DNA of 64,000 bases from Selaginella moellendorffii (lineage: Eukaryota; Streptophyta; Lycopodiopsida; Selaginellales; Selaginellaceae): the NCBI RefSeq assembly GCF_000143415.4, contig NW_003314318.1:90993-154992 (forward strand), read 5' to 3'. Positions 1-11,074 of the stretch are shown in pieces. The position numbers were made by a program, and so were the translations under genes. Each line of letters begins with the position of its first letter. Position 1 is the first letter of the stretch. The notes under the pieces are model-generated. The model saw only the letters and a program-made list of their open reading frames with translations, was not told the origin of the DNA and made no database searches.

Positions 1-572
1 TTAGGTGCTAGAATCATACAAGTTGGTCAGGAGCACTGATGCTGGATTTGCATGACGATTATTGATTAACACCATTTAGAGTGTTAAAATTTTAAGAATG
101 TAAGAAGAATTTTTAGTTTAAGTTGTTCTGAGCTTAAGCAGTGGAAATGTTAGCTAAGCTCAGTACATATTTTTTCATTGTCCTGAGCTAAAGCTGGGCT
201 ATGTTGTTTTTTAGGGCTGTAAACGCAGGAATAATAAAACATTATTACTATTTTATAATTTACACCAACAATTTCCTTCTCATTCCATCTAGATAATTTA
301 TTTTTTCTGAGTTCCTGGCAGTGTCATGAGGACAAGGTATGGTAAATTTGGTCTATATGTTTCTTTTTTTGACAAAGATACTTTTACAATAACTTTTCTT
401 TTTAAGTAAAATAGAATAGAGCAGAAAAGTACAGCAAACTTTTTCCTTTGAGATGATAGCTGGTTTTGAATTTTGATTTAGAAGACATTGTTCTTAAATT
501 ACTCACGGCACTTTTATCCTTGAGAACCAACATCCAGCTCCAAGTTATTATAGGAAGTTACAAGACAATCGT
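1..572. other. Non-coding flank downstream of peptide gene, copy 1
   Basis: This AT-rich stretch has no convincing reading frame. It is the 3' side of the minus-strand peptide gene and recurs at 15760-16355 and 39063-39666 with small indels; unit 1 lacks a short segment around position 200 that the other two have. I see no RNA gene or element ends in it. Confidence 0.7.
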
Positions 573-935
573 TTATGCCATATCACACCCATAGTCGGCA
601 TTCTTGAAATTGCGCTGGAGCACACACTCCTCAAAGTCCCCAGCATCGTTTCTGAACCGGAGCCTCAGAGGCTCGATCCGCCAGTCGATGCTCAGCCTCC
701 CGCCCTTGCAAACTTCCTTAAACTCCTGGAACTTCTTCGAGTTCCCGCAGTGCACGGGAGTGGTCTGGCCTCCCATGCAGCCGTGAACTCCCTCCACCGA
801 TATCCCACACACTGGAATCTGGCACGAGCTCCTCCCACACCCGCTCGATAGCTCCCCATCCTTGAGCAAAACGGTGCCTGCATCCGAGCAGCCAAGCAGC
901 AACGCCAGGATCCACAAGCAGCTCATCACCTTCAT
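573..935 (-). CDS. Secreted 8-cysteine small protein, copy 1
   Basis: A 120-residue protein with a clear signal peptide: a hydrophobic core at about residues 7-16, then a small-residue stretch SDAG near the likely cleavage point at about 19-20. The mature part holds eight cysteines (33, 38, 43, 53, 63, 76, 104, 117), which fits four disulfides in a secreted extracellular protein. I do not recognise the family and assign no activity. It is a single exon. The start is the only in-frame ATG downstream of the TATA box at 993-1000; a 14-bp deletion relative to copies 2 and 3 removed the alternative ATG. It differs from copy 2 at only three residues (S5T, M54T, R93Q), while a fourth locus at 50724 is degenerate. 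It is divergent from the 61-residue gene at 1382, so the two share about 450 bp of promoter region. Confidence 0.72.
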   Translation of the reverse strand: MKVMSCLWILALLLGCSDAGTVLLKDGELSSGCGRSSCQIPVCGISVEGVHGCMGGQTTPVHCGNSKKFQEFKEVCKGGRLSIDWRIEPLRLRFRNDAGDFEECVLQRNFKNADYGCDMA

Positions 936-992
936 CGTTTGATTGGATCTTAGAATGTTGTTTGTTATGATAAGCTGGAATGGAAGTGTTGG

Positions 993-1000
993 AATTTATA
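993..1000 (-). promoter_or_regulatory. TATA box of peptide gene, copy 1
   Basis: The minus strand reads TATAAATT about 58 bp upstream of the ATG at 935. The element is conserved at the same place in all three copies. It rules out the upstream in-frame ATG seen in copies 2 and 3, because that ATG lies before the TATA box. Confidence 0.5.
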
Positions 1001-1381
1001 GGCAAAAGCGTCCTTACATTTCACAACGCGTGGTCCTTGACGTGACTGACCTCTCTGAACTACACGTTGGGATGCTAATAGACCAAAATGGTGTGCAGTC
1101 TTGCTTGACTTCGCTATAACGGACGAGGCCTTTTTGCAACGTGGTGAGATGACGTTTTTGACCACATTAGAACGAGTATTAGCGACTGAAAGTTCTAATC
1201 GTTCCAAATCCTTGTCTAAGTTCTCCGTGGCGAGGAATCGTGGCCTCCAAGAACTAGCATCATGGTGTTAACTTTCAAGCCTGTTGACCTTCATTGACTA
1301 AGACCATTGACTAAAATTTATGATTACCGTATAAGCCCTAATATCCTTCTAGGGCATTGCAACTAAAATTCCTCTGGCGCG

Positions 1382-1613
1382 ATGCTCGACTTCGCGATCC
1401 GCTATGCGTTGGCCATAGCGCTGGTCTTCTCCTGCATAGCTCTCGGTAATTCGCTAGATTTGGATCGATCCATTACCCCAATCTCTTTCAGGATGGTTCG
1501 TGGCGTGGAAGCTGCTGCTCGTTCACATTCCTCTTGTCCAAGAGATTTGCGGCTTGCGGAAGAAATCTAAGAAGCCCGTTCTCAGGGCCAGCGCTCCATT
1601 CCCGGACAGGTAA
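1382..1613 (+). CDS. 61-residue membrane protein, two exons, copy 1
   Basis: Exon 1 (1382-1445) and exon 2 (1492-1613) join across a 46-bp GT-AG intron to give a 61-residue protein ending at TAA 1611-1613. The product begins MLDFAIRYALAIALVFSCIA, continues with a second hydrophobic stretch (about residues 22-38, containing WFVAWKLLLVHIPLV), and ends in a basic tail rich in K, R and P. This suggests a small one- or two-pass membrane protein; I cannot name the family. The same structure is kept in copies 2 and 3, with only a Ser/Pro change in the tail here. The stop is only 115 bp before the AP-3 beta ATG, so it could instead be an upstream ORF in that gene's leader. Confidence 0.65.
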
Positions 1614-1728
1614 CGCGAAATTTCGATCAATACCAGCTCGCTCCAATCCTTGAGATTCGCCAGGGTGAAATCGCAGTGATTCTTAGGGTTTATCAGAGCA
1701 GGGTTTCCAGGGAGCAGCAGCAGCGGCA

Positions 1729-3531
1729 ATGTTCTCGTCCACGGCGTCTTCGATCTCCAAAATGTCCGCTCTCGTCAGCGGCGTCGGCACGGATGCTGCG
1801 ATCTACGACGATCCCCAGGACGCGGACATTCCCACGCTGCTCGACAGTCGCTACGACGCGGACAAAGCCCAGGGATTGAAGCGCCTCATCGCGCTCATGG
1901 CACAGGGACAGGACGTTTCCACATTCTTCCCACAGGTAAATTTCTCTTCTTCATAGATGATTAGCTTCTTCTATCGTCCCTTCCTTCACAAATTCCTTCT
2001 TTTTTTCACAGGTTGTCAAGGGCGTTGCTTCACAGTCTCTGGAAGTGAAGAAGCTCGTTTACATCTACCTCGTCCACTACGCTGATAAGTAATGCTAGAA
2101 CTTCTCCAGTTTCCAGGAAAAAAAATTCTCCAACGCGATACATCTTTCTTCTTCTTTGTAGACGACCAGACGAGGCGTTGCTTTCTATCAACAGTTTCCA
2201 AAGAGATCTATCCGATATCAATCCCCTGGTTCGTGCTTGGGCCTTGCGAGCGATGTCCGGGATCAAGGTCCGCGCAGTTGGCCCTCTCGTTATCATGGCT
2301 GCAAACAAGTGCGCCAGAGATCCTTCTCCTTACGTTCGGAGGTGTGCTGCGAATGCGGTTTCCAAGATTCATTCCATGGGTGACGAACAACATTTCGACG
2401 AGCTTGTACAGGTACGGTTGTTTCCAGTTCGTTGTCTGTTGGATTAGTAACAGGATCTTTTTCAGCTTGTGTCCATCTTGCTGAACGACAATTATCCGGG
2501 CGTAGCTGGAGCCGCAGCGCAGGCTTTTATCTCTGTTTGCCCGGAGCGTTATTCCTTATTGAGCTCCAGCTTCAGGAAGCTGTGTGGACTACTTTACGAG
2601 GCTGATGAATGGGGACGCAGTAAACTCGATTGGCCGGTGTGCGCTTCGACTGTCTTCCACAGTGGCTATATGCACCAAGGGTCTTCTCAAGCTAGTCGTT
2701 TCTCGGTCTTCCCGTGACGACGATTCGCTCCACAATGCAAATGATGCTGAACCAAAGGTTGGAGACTCTGGACGTATAGTCCGGGGAGGGGAAGAGTGGT
2801 GGTTCAAGCGGTTTCGTCGCTAAGAGCTATTATGCAGAAGCACCCAGCAGAGCAGGACCAGGTTTCTTTATGTTGTTGTGTAAGTGCTGGAGTACTGAAC
2901 TTTAATCTTGTCTTGCAGGTAATCCTTCATCTTTTACGCAACTTAAACCACATTTTAGAGCCAACGGCACGTGAAGTTGTCATTTGGATGATTGGTGAAC
3001 AAGCGATTGCTCGTCCTGCACTTGCTGAAGGAATCCCTGTGGCCCTGCGGTATCTAGCCAAAACGTTTGCAGACGAGTCTAATGGAACTAAGCTTCAAGT
3101 TTTGAACTGCCTTGCGAAGGTAAGCTTCTTTGCTGCTGATCTCTATCTTACAGAAAAAATGATCCAGATCATTTCATCTTCTCAACGGTGCTCGTCTTTG
3201 AAGACTGTCCTGTTAATTCTTCAGTATATTCTGGATCTTGCCGCCTGTGATTTAAACTATGACGTACGAGATCGAGCCTGGATTTTACGAGTTGTCTTGG
3301 CTGGCCATTTAGACGCTATCAAGCACCATTCGTCATATGACGCAGATCCACGTCTTCCGGAGATTATCGATGCTATTTTACTCAACATTGATCAGTCAAA
3401 ACTTGATCCAGGTGTAAAGCTGCCAACTCCATGTTTCTTCGCCAGAAGTCGGTACCAGTATTACCTTCGTTGAGTTTACAGCCGTCCACATTCCTACCAG
3501 AATCGATGTCTCATATGGTTCAACACATGTC
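1729..3531 (+). pseudogene. AP-3 complex subunit beta, broken copy 1
   Basis: This copy matches the intact gene at 40882 exon by exon at first: exon 1 1729-1935, exon 2 2012-2088, exon 3 2162-2411 and the start of exon 4 at 2466. At about 2613 a deletion equivalent to 646 bp of the intact gene joins exon 4 to exon 6 out of frame, with a 2-bp GA overlap at the junction. Two further lesions follow: a 7-bp deletion near 2773 shared with copy 2, and a private 7-bp deletion near 3416. The gene then ends abruptly at 3531, losing the C-terminal hinge and appendage. A truncated N-terminal adaptin fragment could still be transcribed, but no functional AP-3 subunit is expected. Confidence 0.88.
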
Positions 3532-4358
3532 AGTGAACTGTGGGTGCTCTTGAGTTATCTAATTGTCCTCTTGAAGGCTGGTGCAGTGATTCCATCTCTT
3601 GTGAATTTTCTTAAGCACACCGATTATAGCACTGCCTTATTTCCTGCCAAACCTAAAAACTTTATTTAGATTGCCATGTGTGCAACCGGATTGACCCAGA
3701 GGATCCCGGGCCCAGAATCAGGGCCCAGGGTGCTCCCAGGACCCAGACAAATTCCAAGCCCAAAAAGGTGCATATAACATATAACGCCGCTCCTAGACAC
3801 CACACTGCTATAACAGTTTCCTTTAAACCCTTAGAATTTAAGTGAGTGACAAAATTTTTTGGCTCTTTAATCTAATAAATTATTAAACTCTTTAACCAAG
3901 AGTTACTTATTAATAGTTATACTTGTTATTACTTCATAAATAATGTTATCCAAATTCACTCTATTATTAAAATTAAACTCTTATTTATTCATTTTATCCT
4001 TTATAGGATTGAAAAATAAATTGAAACATTGAGGTAAGAAAAAATAATTACATAGTATTGAAATTTTTAAAATTATTATAAAGGTGATTAAATGTTACAA
4101 TTGTATAAGAAAATGGTAAAAATGATGGAAAGTTTGAATATTATTATTTTATAAAAACCAACTTCATTTTAGCAAAAATTAAGTAATGTTAGCTATGTTG
4201 TCAAATGTCATATATTACTAACATTTTATATATTTTTTTGGGATCTTTTTTGACTCTTGAAGAACTAAGCAATGACATATCATTTAACTATTTACCTCCA
4301 TTGAATGGAAGTGTTAAATTTTTAAATTCAAGTAATGAGGATAAAGTAAGTAAGTAAT
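3532..4358. other. AT-rich tail after the broken AP-3 beta copy 1
   Basis: The sequence is shared with 20031-20869 but absent from unit 3. Its first part contains an open stretch of 44 codons (3535-3669) starting ELWVLLSYLIVLL, which may be a captured exon (see findings). The remainder is AT-rich with no coding signal up to the LTR. Confidence 0.6.
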
Positions 4359-5498
4359 TGTAGCACACGTGGTTTTGACCCTTTATCCTATGGTGATTTA
4401 TTATAGGATAACCACGAAGCGGAACTTAAACCCTTTTTGTGCTACGTGATATATGCCGCATGTCACATACCACGTGTCACATACCACATGTCCATAGGAC
4501 AGTGGTGTGGAACCCGAGGTTCAGAGCCTTGGGCCACTGAACAAAGGAACGATGTCAAACCCCTAAGCATGGAGCCAAGGAGTGTTGGAACCGGACCACG
4601 GAGCAACTCTCGAGCATACAGCCTAAGGAGCAAAGGGACAGGAGCCCGGAGCGACTTGGAACAATCCTAGAGCAACCAATATCCCAATGCCATGACCAGC
4701 ACGCAAAATGGAGCTAAACGGAGTCTGGTGCTATTTTGGCATACCGGTAACCTAATGTCAGGATATGGGTACTCTACCAGTTAGTATGGAATGGAACTTG
4801 GGCTTAGACCCAAGCCGGACGCAGAACAAGGATAGGCACGCAAGCGGGAGCTAGACTATGCTTTAGGTTAGTCGGCCATGCACGACCTTCCCACTATCCC
4901 TACATTTAGGACCCCCCCTTTGAGGAACACACACTTTGAGCTTTCACCCCAAGCCTCCTTTAGTACCAAGAGTTAGTCTCTGGGACAAACTTGAAATTTA
5001 CTAAATATGGAATGGCGCTAAAATGCGAATTTGGACACTGAACGAACACTATTGTGTGCAAGCCAAACTCTACATTCCGTAGATATGCCAAATGAGCAAA
5101 TCTAGACACTTTCCATAAATAGCATTTGGGACCAGAATGAGATTAACACAAAGGGCATGATAGCGAGGGTGTTTGGCAGACACGGTAAGCTATCATTTAG
5201 TGAATATTGAGGGACCAAGTTTAATATTATGGGGGTTCCCAACACTAGCAAGTGCAAGTCAACGAATGAGTTTCTTTAACCAGGTCAAGTATGCTTGACT
5301 AAATAAACATTTAGGAATTCCTTCTTTATGCTCATTTGGTCAAGTGCACACGTGAGGATCAGTTTCTCAACTAGCTTAAGGGGAGACCAATAACAAGTCC
5401 AGCAATACCGACCTCTTGCCATCGTGGCAGTAAGGAAAGAGTGTCTGAAAGGACTGGCCGACAGATAACTTTCGATACCCGAAGTTACATTCGCGACA
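4359..5498 (-). repeat. 3' LTR of the unit 1 element
   Basis: This LTR of about 1140 bp corresponds to 20870-22008 and, inverted, to 26905-27992. It carries a short C-run near 4913 that is expanded in the other copies, and a GGATAA-type short palindrome (TTATCCTATGG / CCATAGGATAA type) near its plus-strand left end. Confidence 0.8.
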
Positions 5499-7547
5499 CT
5501 CTCCCCCCCTTAGGAAGATTGATGTCCTTGTCGATGCATACTCCAGTCTAGAATACCGCCAAGGAAACAACTCCAGAAAAAGTTCACGGTATTCACACTA
5601 TGTGAGAAATGCACCAACTTAAATGAGTTAGGTAACCTCTTTGTCTAACGCAAATGTGCTACCAACTCAGACACCTTCTGGCCGTCGTCGACAAGGAAAT
5701 GACTAATGGAGTTAGCCACCTTTTTTGCGCTGGGTGTCACTCAGCTTACAAAAGTGTGATATGCCCCTACCCGCAAGAACATAGAGAGAGAAGCTAGAGG
5801 CCCCAACCCTCATGAGCAAAGAAACCAAACACTACTATAAATAGGTAGTTAGAGTTGTTTACACGGTCACGCCCTTTTAACGGAATAAAGAACATCGACA
5901 AAGAGGCAGGTTATATAACCAGTCAACAGTAGCTACCCCATGACTAAAGATTTCAACATGCACATGAAGTGCCGAAGCCAGTCTGCCTATACTGGCCCAA
6001 ACTCAAAGATCAATAGATAGACAATATCAAAGTCATAGACAATGATATCTTAGAGATTTAATTATCAATGAATATATCTTAGATTAGAACACAAAAGTAT
6101 TCCAAGTAAGTTATTATCTGATAAACCAGTATTATAGGATAGGAACCACCAAGATCACTATTATTGGAAAAATATAGGATTCACCATCCATTAAAATTCA
6201 ATAGCAAGTATATCATCAAGTAAACTCAATGATGAAACTTAACTACCAAAGATAATAGACAGTAAGCTAAACAACTTACTAAAGATAACTTAAAGAACAC
6301 AAAGTATTATTGACTGATAAGCATAATGCTCGCGAATGGATTACCCAAAGGAAATAACATCCCAATCTATCAGAACTAACTCAAGCAATGATCAACAGAA
6401 CAGAATAAATGTGGTAAGACCAACAAACATTTAGTTATGTTACCCATCGCACCAGCCAATTTGAATAGATCATGGTCAACAATACAAAGGAATTTAAGTT
6501 GCCTAAGCAAGTGTTAGCAACATCATGTTGATGTCTAAAACCCAAGAGACCAATCCAAAGCAAACCACAAAGAACATGTAGTATTGCAAAAAGCCATAAG
6601 CCATCAAAGAAAACAACTAACCATCAAAAAAGATCATTAATCATACCATCAATAGAGAGATGCATAATCATCATCGAAGAAAGAATCCACCATCTTGAAC
6701 AACGGCAAACCATTCTATATCAATAATAATCAAGCAAAACCTTTGACAAGGATAATCAACTATCCTAGATGATAGTTAATCATCACCAATGAGTGCTAAA
6801 TGTAAATACTAACTTCAACATCGAAGCTAGGAGCCAAAATGCCTTCCCCAACAACTTTTAACAAATGGAACAATGAGCACAAAAACTCAAAGAACCAAAA
6901 GCTCAAAGAAGCCTATAGTCAAGTCTTGCCTAACAATGATCACAAGTTTTGCATGAACTAACTTCAATGCTAAAGAAGAAATTATGGTACAACCTACAAT
7001 ATCCTTCTTAACATATCTAGAAGTCAAACTTCATAATATAAAGCTAATGAAGAGCATATTTGTATCAATCCAAAAGCCAAGCACAATGAAGTTATGCTCA
7101 ACAAGTGATCACTAAACAATCCTCCATGAATCCATCTATAACAAGACGTAATTTACTTCATAGCAAGTAAAAAAAGAATCACCAATGATCAATATATCCC
7201 AACTCAAATCTAACAAGGATTCAAATATTTTAATATCGATCACTAACTCTTTCGCTTGTAGAGTTAGCGTCGTCCATGACTAAATCACTTTTTAAGGAAA
7301 AGCTCAAAGCTCAACCCCTACTAAACAATCTTGTCTAGAACACAACTAACTCAAACTTACTACTCAGTTCATTTGAATGTCAACATAGTTGCTAACTAGC
7401 AAATGCATGAATGCCAATAACACAAAGCTTTAGCCAAATCATCAACACTATCTTCTTCAAGACTAATGAAACTCAATATCAATTCTAAGGAAAGACCCTA
7501 TGTAAGACTTGAATCTCAATATCAACAATGTCAACCACAAAGCATCA

Positions 7548-7657
7548 NNNNNNNNNNNNNNNNNNNNNNNNNNNNNNNNNNNNNNNNNNNNNNNNNNNNN
7601 NNNNNNNNNNNNNNNNNNNNNNNNNNNNNNNNNNNNNNNNNNNNNNNNNNNNNNNNN
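7548..7657. other. Assembly gap of 110 N
   Basis: The run of N lies in the internal region of the unit 1 LTR element. The matching part of unit 2 (about 24068-24180) is of similar length and fully sequenced, so the gap is probably close to true size and hides no gene. Confidence 0.95.
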
Positions 7658-10316
7658 CTAAGACTAATCCTTCAGCAAAACTCAGTTACAGATAACACTT
7701 CATCAAGGAGTGATTCACCACGTCCAAGACTCAATGAAATCCAACACTACAGACTAAATACAACCAAATGATATCGACAAAGATAGAATTGACATGCCAA
7801 TATGGAAAACCTATGCAAGCTATGACACGATACTCCGCAACACCATCCAGTAAAGCAAGCCCATCACTGCTAAATCATCATCAAGTAAAGCAAATGTCAT
7901 ATTCCTTAACAAAGTCTACCAGCAACCACTAGTCACAAAACAACCAATAATCACTCTTTAACTTGCCTTCACAAGACCTAACACTAACTCACGTCATCGA
8001 GTCATATACTTATCCAATATGAACATAATACCCCAGGTATGAGATAAAGATTCATGGACAAGCATAAACTAAATGACCACTCGAATCCAACTCAACCGCA
8101 ATAAGTTCACCAACACATCTAATCAATAGCTCTGAGCATGCTTTGAAGAGGCTAGCTATGCATGATCAACACTCAACAAAAACTAAAGTAAAGACCATGA
8201 GATGAACTTATATCGGTACACAACCTCCTCATAAACAAAGTTATAGTACAGGTACCAACATCTCAATATTAAACAATTAAGTTGGACATCATTATCCTCA
8301 GCCAAGGCACAGAGCCACCAAGACTAAATCAGGATCAGTGAGAGCTCACTACTCTTATAGAGTCTAATAAAATGCAAAATGCAACCTGCCACCAAACATA
8401 ATATTACAGAAGAAAGGCATAAGGGTCACCCTTCTTAGAAAAGTGCAACGGCCACTTTTCTACACCAACTCCAGACTCTATCCAACTCAATTGATTTAGC
8501 TTTAAAAGTTAGCATCCCTTTCAAGCCGCATCATACAAACTACATACTAATATCTAAGCTAATTGAAGTCAACTCCAACCCCTTCACTAGTTTGTATTAG
8601 CTTACGAAAATGGAATGGTTTTCAGGCAAAGTGATCAACAGATTAGCCATTGGAAAAGTCTAAGAAAATTTGTGGAAAAGATTCCATCCTAGAAAAAAAA
8701 TGACTCTCAGTCTAGGAATGCAAACTTTCAAGACTCAACCAACTTCCTCTTATTAACAACTTCATATAGGTTCACCTCAACACTAATTCTTATGACCCAT
8801 AGTATGTTTAAGTAGCGAACATCTTTGCCCATATTTTCGATATCCAACACTGATATCCGCAAAATGCAAAGTGAATCCAAGGCTTGATCACAAAGACCAC
8901 ATCTTTGAATATCCACATTGCACTAACACTCTTCTTCAATCACCTTCAAAATCCAATGTGAAGCCAAAACACTAATAAGAAAAATGACTTGAAAAATCAA
9001 AGTTTAAGGAAAATTCCTCATCACTCGAAATAACAATGCCACTTCCACCAATATAAGTGTTAGTGATATCAATGCCCTAACTACACATTTTCTCCATCCA
9101 ACAATTTACTCCAAGTGCTAACGGATCAATCAACAAGCCATAGCAAGTGAATGCTATAACTCTTTCCAACACCTTAATGGGCAAACTCAAGGAAACAAGA
9201 TACCAGCTTAAACTTAGCATAATAAACCACCATCGAGAATCCAGTCAAAGCTATTACAATGCTACTTCATGCAAGTATACTAGTTTCACCATCAACCACT
9301 TTGGGGTTGATCATCATTTAACCAAGCAATCTCATAAACACATTGTTTATTATCAAATGGATATGATATAAGTATGTATCACAATGACTTGATCATCCAT
9401 TGAGCAACACTATGAGCAATGCCCATGTCATTACTTCAAATGTTTATATAAATATCAAATGCCAACTCGATTTGATAAAATGCAACATAAATGCCACACT
9501 CCACCAATAGAAATTTACAACACCCAACACCACTAACTTTTGTTCACAACATGAACAAGCTCATGTCACTCTCTTTCGAACCAAACTCAAAACTAATCTA
9601 ACACCAAGTTACTCAAGGAGCAATAGCAAAATTCTTTGGAAAAGAATTGAGCATTGCAACCCAAGTCTTCCAATAGCAAGCCTAGACAAAAATGGTTTAG
9701 CGCTTCACCACTATCCATTTCAATATTCACCACTTGTAAGACCATCACTTCCAACATGCATCAAAGTAGGGACTCTTGATTGCATAATGTGAACATGGGC
9801 AATGAGTCACACCTCGTTGCAAATCATCTCTCCAAGAGGAGAAAATAATTTACGTGTTTGATCTTTCATCCATGATAATTCTCTTTTTGGTCTCATCTTT
9901 GACTAAACCTCAAGTTTGCTTTGGCACTGCCTTCAGTCCAATCCAAGAAAAAGTTTATGAGAGAGCATGGCAATAACTACTTGAACCAATAAACTAATCC
10001 CTACAGTCTTGATTGATCTACTCGTAATCATGCCTAGGAAGGTCCACTAGTGCCATGCTAAACAACTACGGACCAACCTATTTGCCACTCATAGCAAACC
10101 CAGGGAAGGTTTACTTTCACCCGTGGTACAAAGAACAACTCATGAAACCACTGATAGGTTAACATTAATCCTGCCAACTCAAAGTGTAATTTTGAGTTGC
10201 TAATGTGCCTCACTCATGAGCCCAAGCGCAAAAAGGTACTACAGTACAAAAAGGTAACCAAAATGTCAGGCATCTGATATGTTGGGTGTCTACCCCAGAT
10301 ATGTCAAGCACCGGAT

Positions 10317-11074
10317 TGTAAGTGACTAATTTTTCCATTCTACTTTAATCACTTAACCACACCTCCGACCACTTGGAGGAATCTTATTCATAACCTCTTT
10401 AAATCCAATTTAGGACTTGGGACTTTGTAGCGCACCCTATCTCTCTCCCTTAAGCCAACTGAAAAAGGGGCAATTTCTTGATGAGAGAGCCTTTAGTGGC
10501 TATTTTATCCCTATTTATCCCCCAAGGTTCCAAGGATCCACAGTGACAGTATATTTAAATCTCATCCCATGATCACATGCGCTACAGACTTGTTAGCCCT
10601 GAGAATGACATCCATGCCACTCATCCCTTGCACTTAGTCCAAGTGCTCCACGTGCTCGGTCCCAAGACCGACACCCCAACGTACCACCGACATATTAGCC
10701 CGTTATGCTAAGGCCATGCCCCTTCACTTTGGTCACATTGGTGGTCCAACACCACCTGCATTGCAGTCCCGTCTCTCAAGGATTGGGCCATCCATCCAGG
10801 AGTGACCATCCAAGATCCACTCTTTAGCATCTCTAAGATGCCTGCAAACATGGGGAACAACCTTCCCCAATATCCCTTTTACAGTCCTCACCAAGTCCCT
10901 TTTCTGCCCATGGCCATGTTCACTAACACTGCCACTGGGATAGGGCCCATAGGCCCGACCACTAAGTCCCACTGTCCTTTGGAACTTCCTCACCACATGA
11001 CTGTATCATTGGTCACTACACCAGAGGACCACTCCTCTTCCTTTCCATAGTCTGGGACTTTGGGACAACATTTC
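10317..11074. repeat. Repeat X (LTR-like), copy 1, truncated at its right end
   Basis: The copy begins TGTAAGTGACTAA, a TG start typical of an LTR, and matches 62339-62927. Parts of it are also at 26838-26904 and about 33483-33786. Apparent ORFs on the minus strand (for example 10733-10996) are not open in the 62.6-kb copy, so I treat it as non-coding. It is cut at 11074 where a different LTR begins. Confidence 0.65.

Larger units (their letters stand above)
4359..10226 (-). mobile_element. Non-coding LTR element (LARD-like), unit 1, 5' truncated
   Basis: The element lies in minus orientation. Its 3' LTR is 4359-5498, with ends TGTAGC and GCGACA as read on the plus strand. A polypurine tract follows directly (plus strand CTCTCCCCCCCTTAGG from 5499). 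The internal part (5499-10226) matches, as reverse complement, the internal region of the element at 26905, but contains no long ORF and no gag, protease or polymerase motif. The 5' LTR and primer-binding site are missing: similarity stops at about 10226. A large retrotransposon derivative moved by another element's proteins is the best reading. Confidence 0.78.

Noticed and set aside
2092-2484. 130-codon ORFs crossing AP-3 beta exon 3 (also 17932, 41245)
   Set aside because: They read through intron and exon in the wrong frame; the spliced adaptin frame explains the sequence.
10733-10996. Minus-strand ORF in repeat X, possibly a transposon protein
   Set aside because: The frame is interrupted in the copy at 62.6 kb and shows no gag or polymerase motif.
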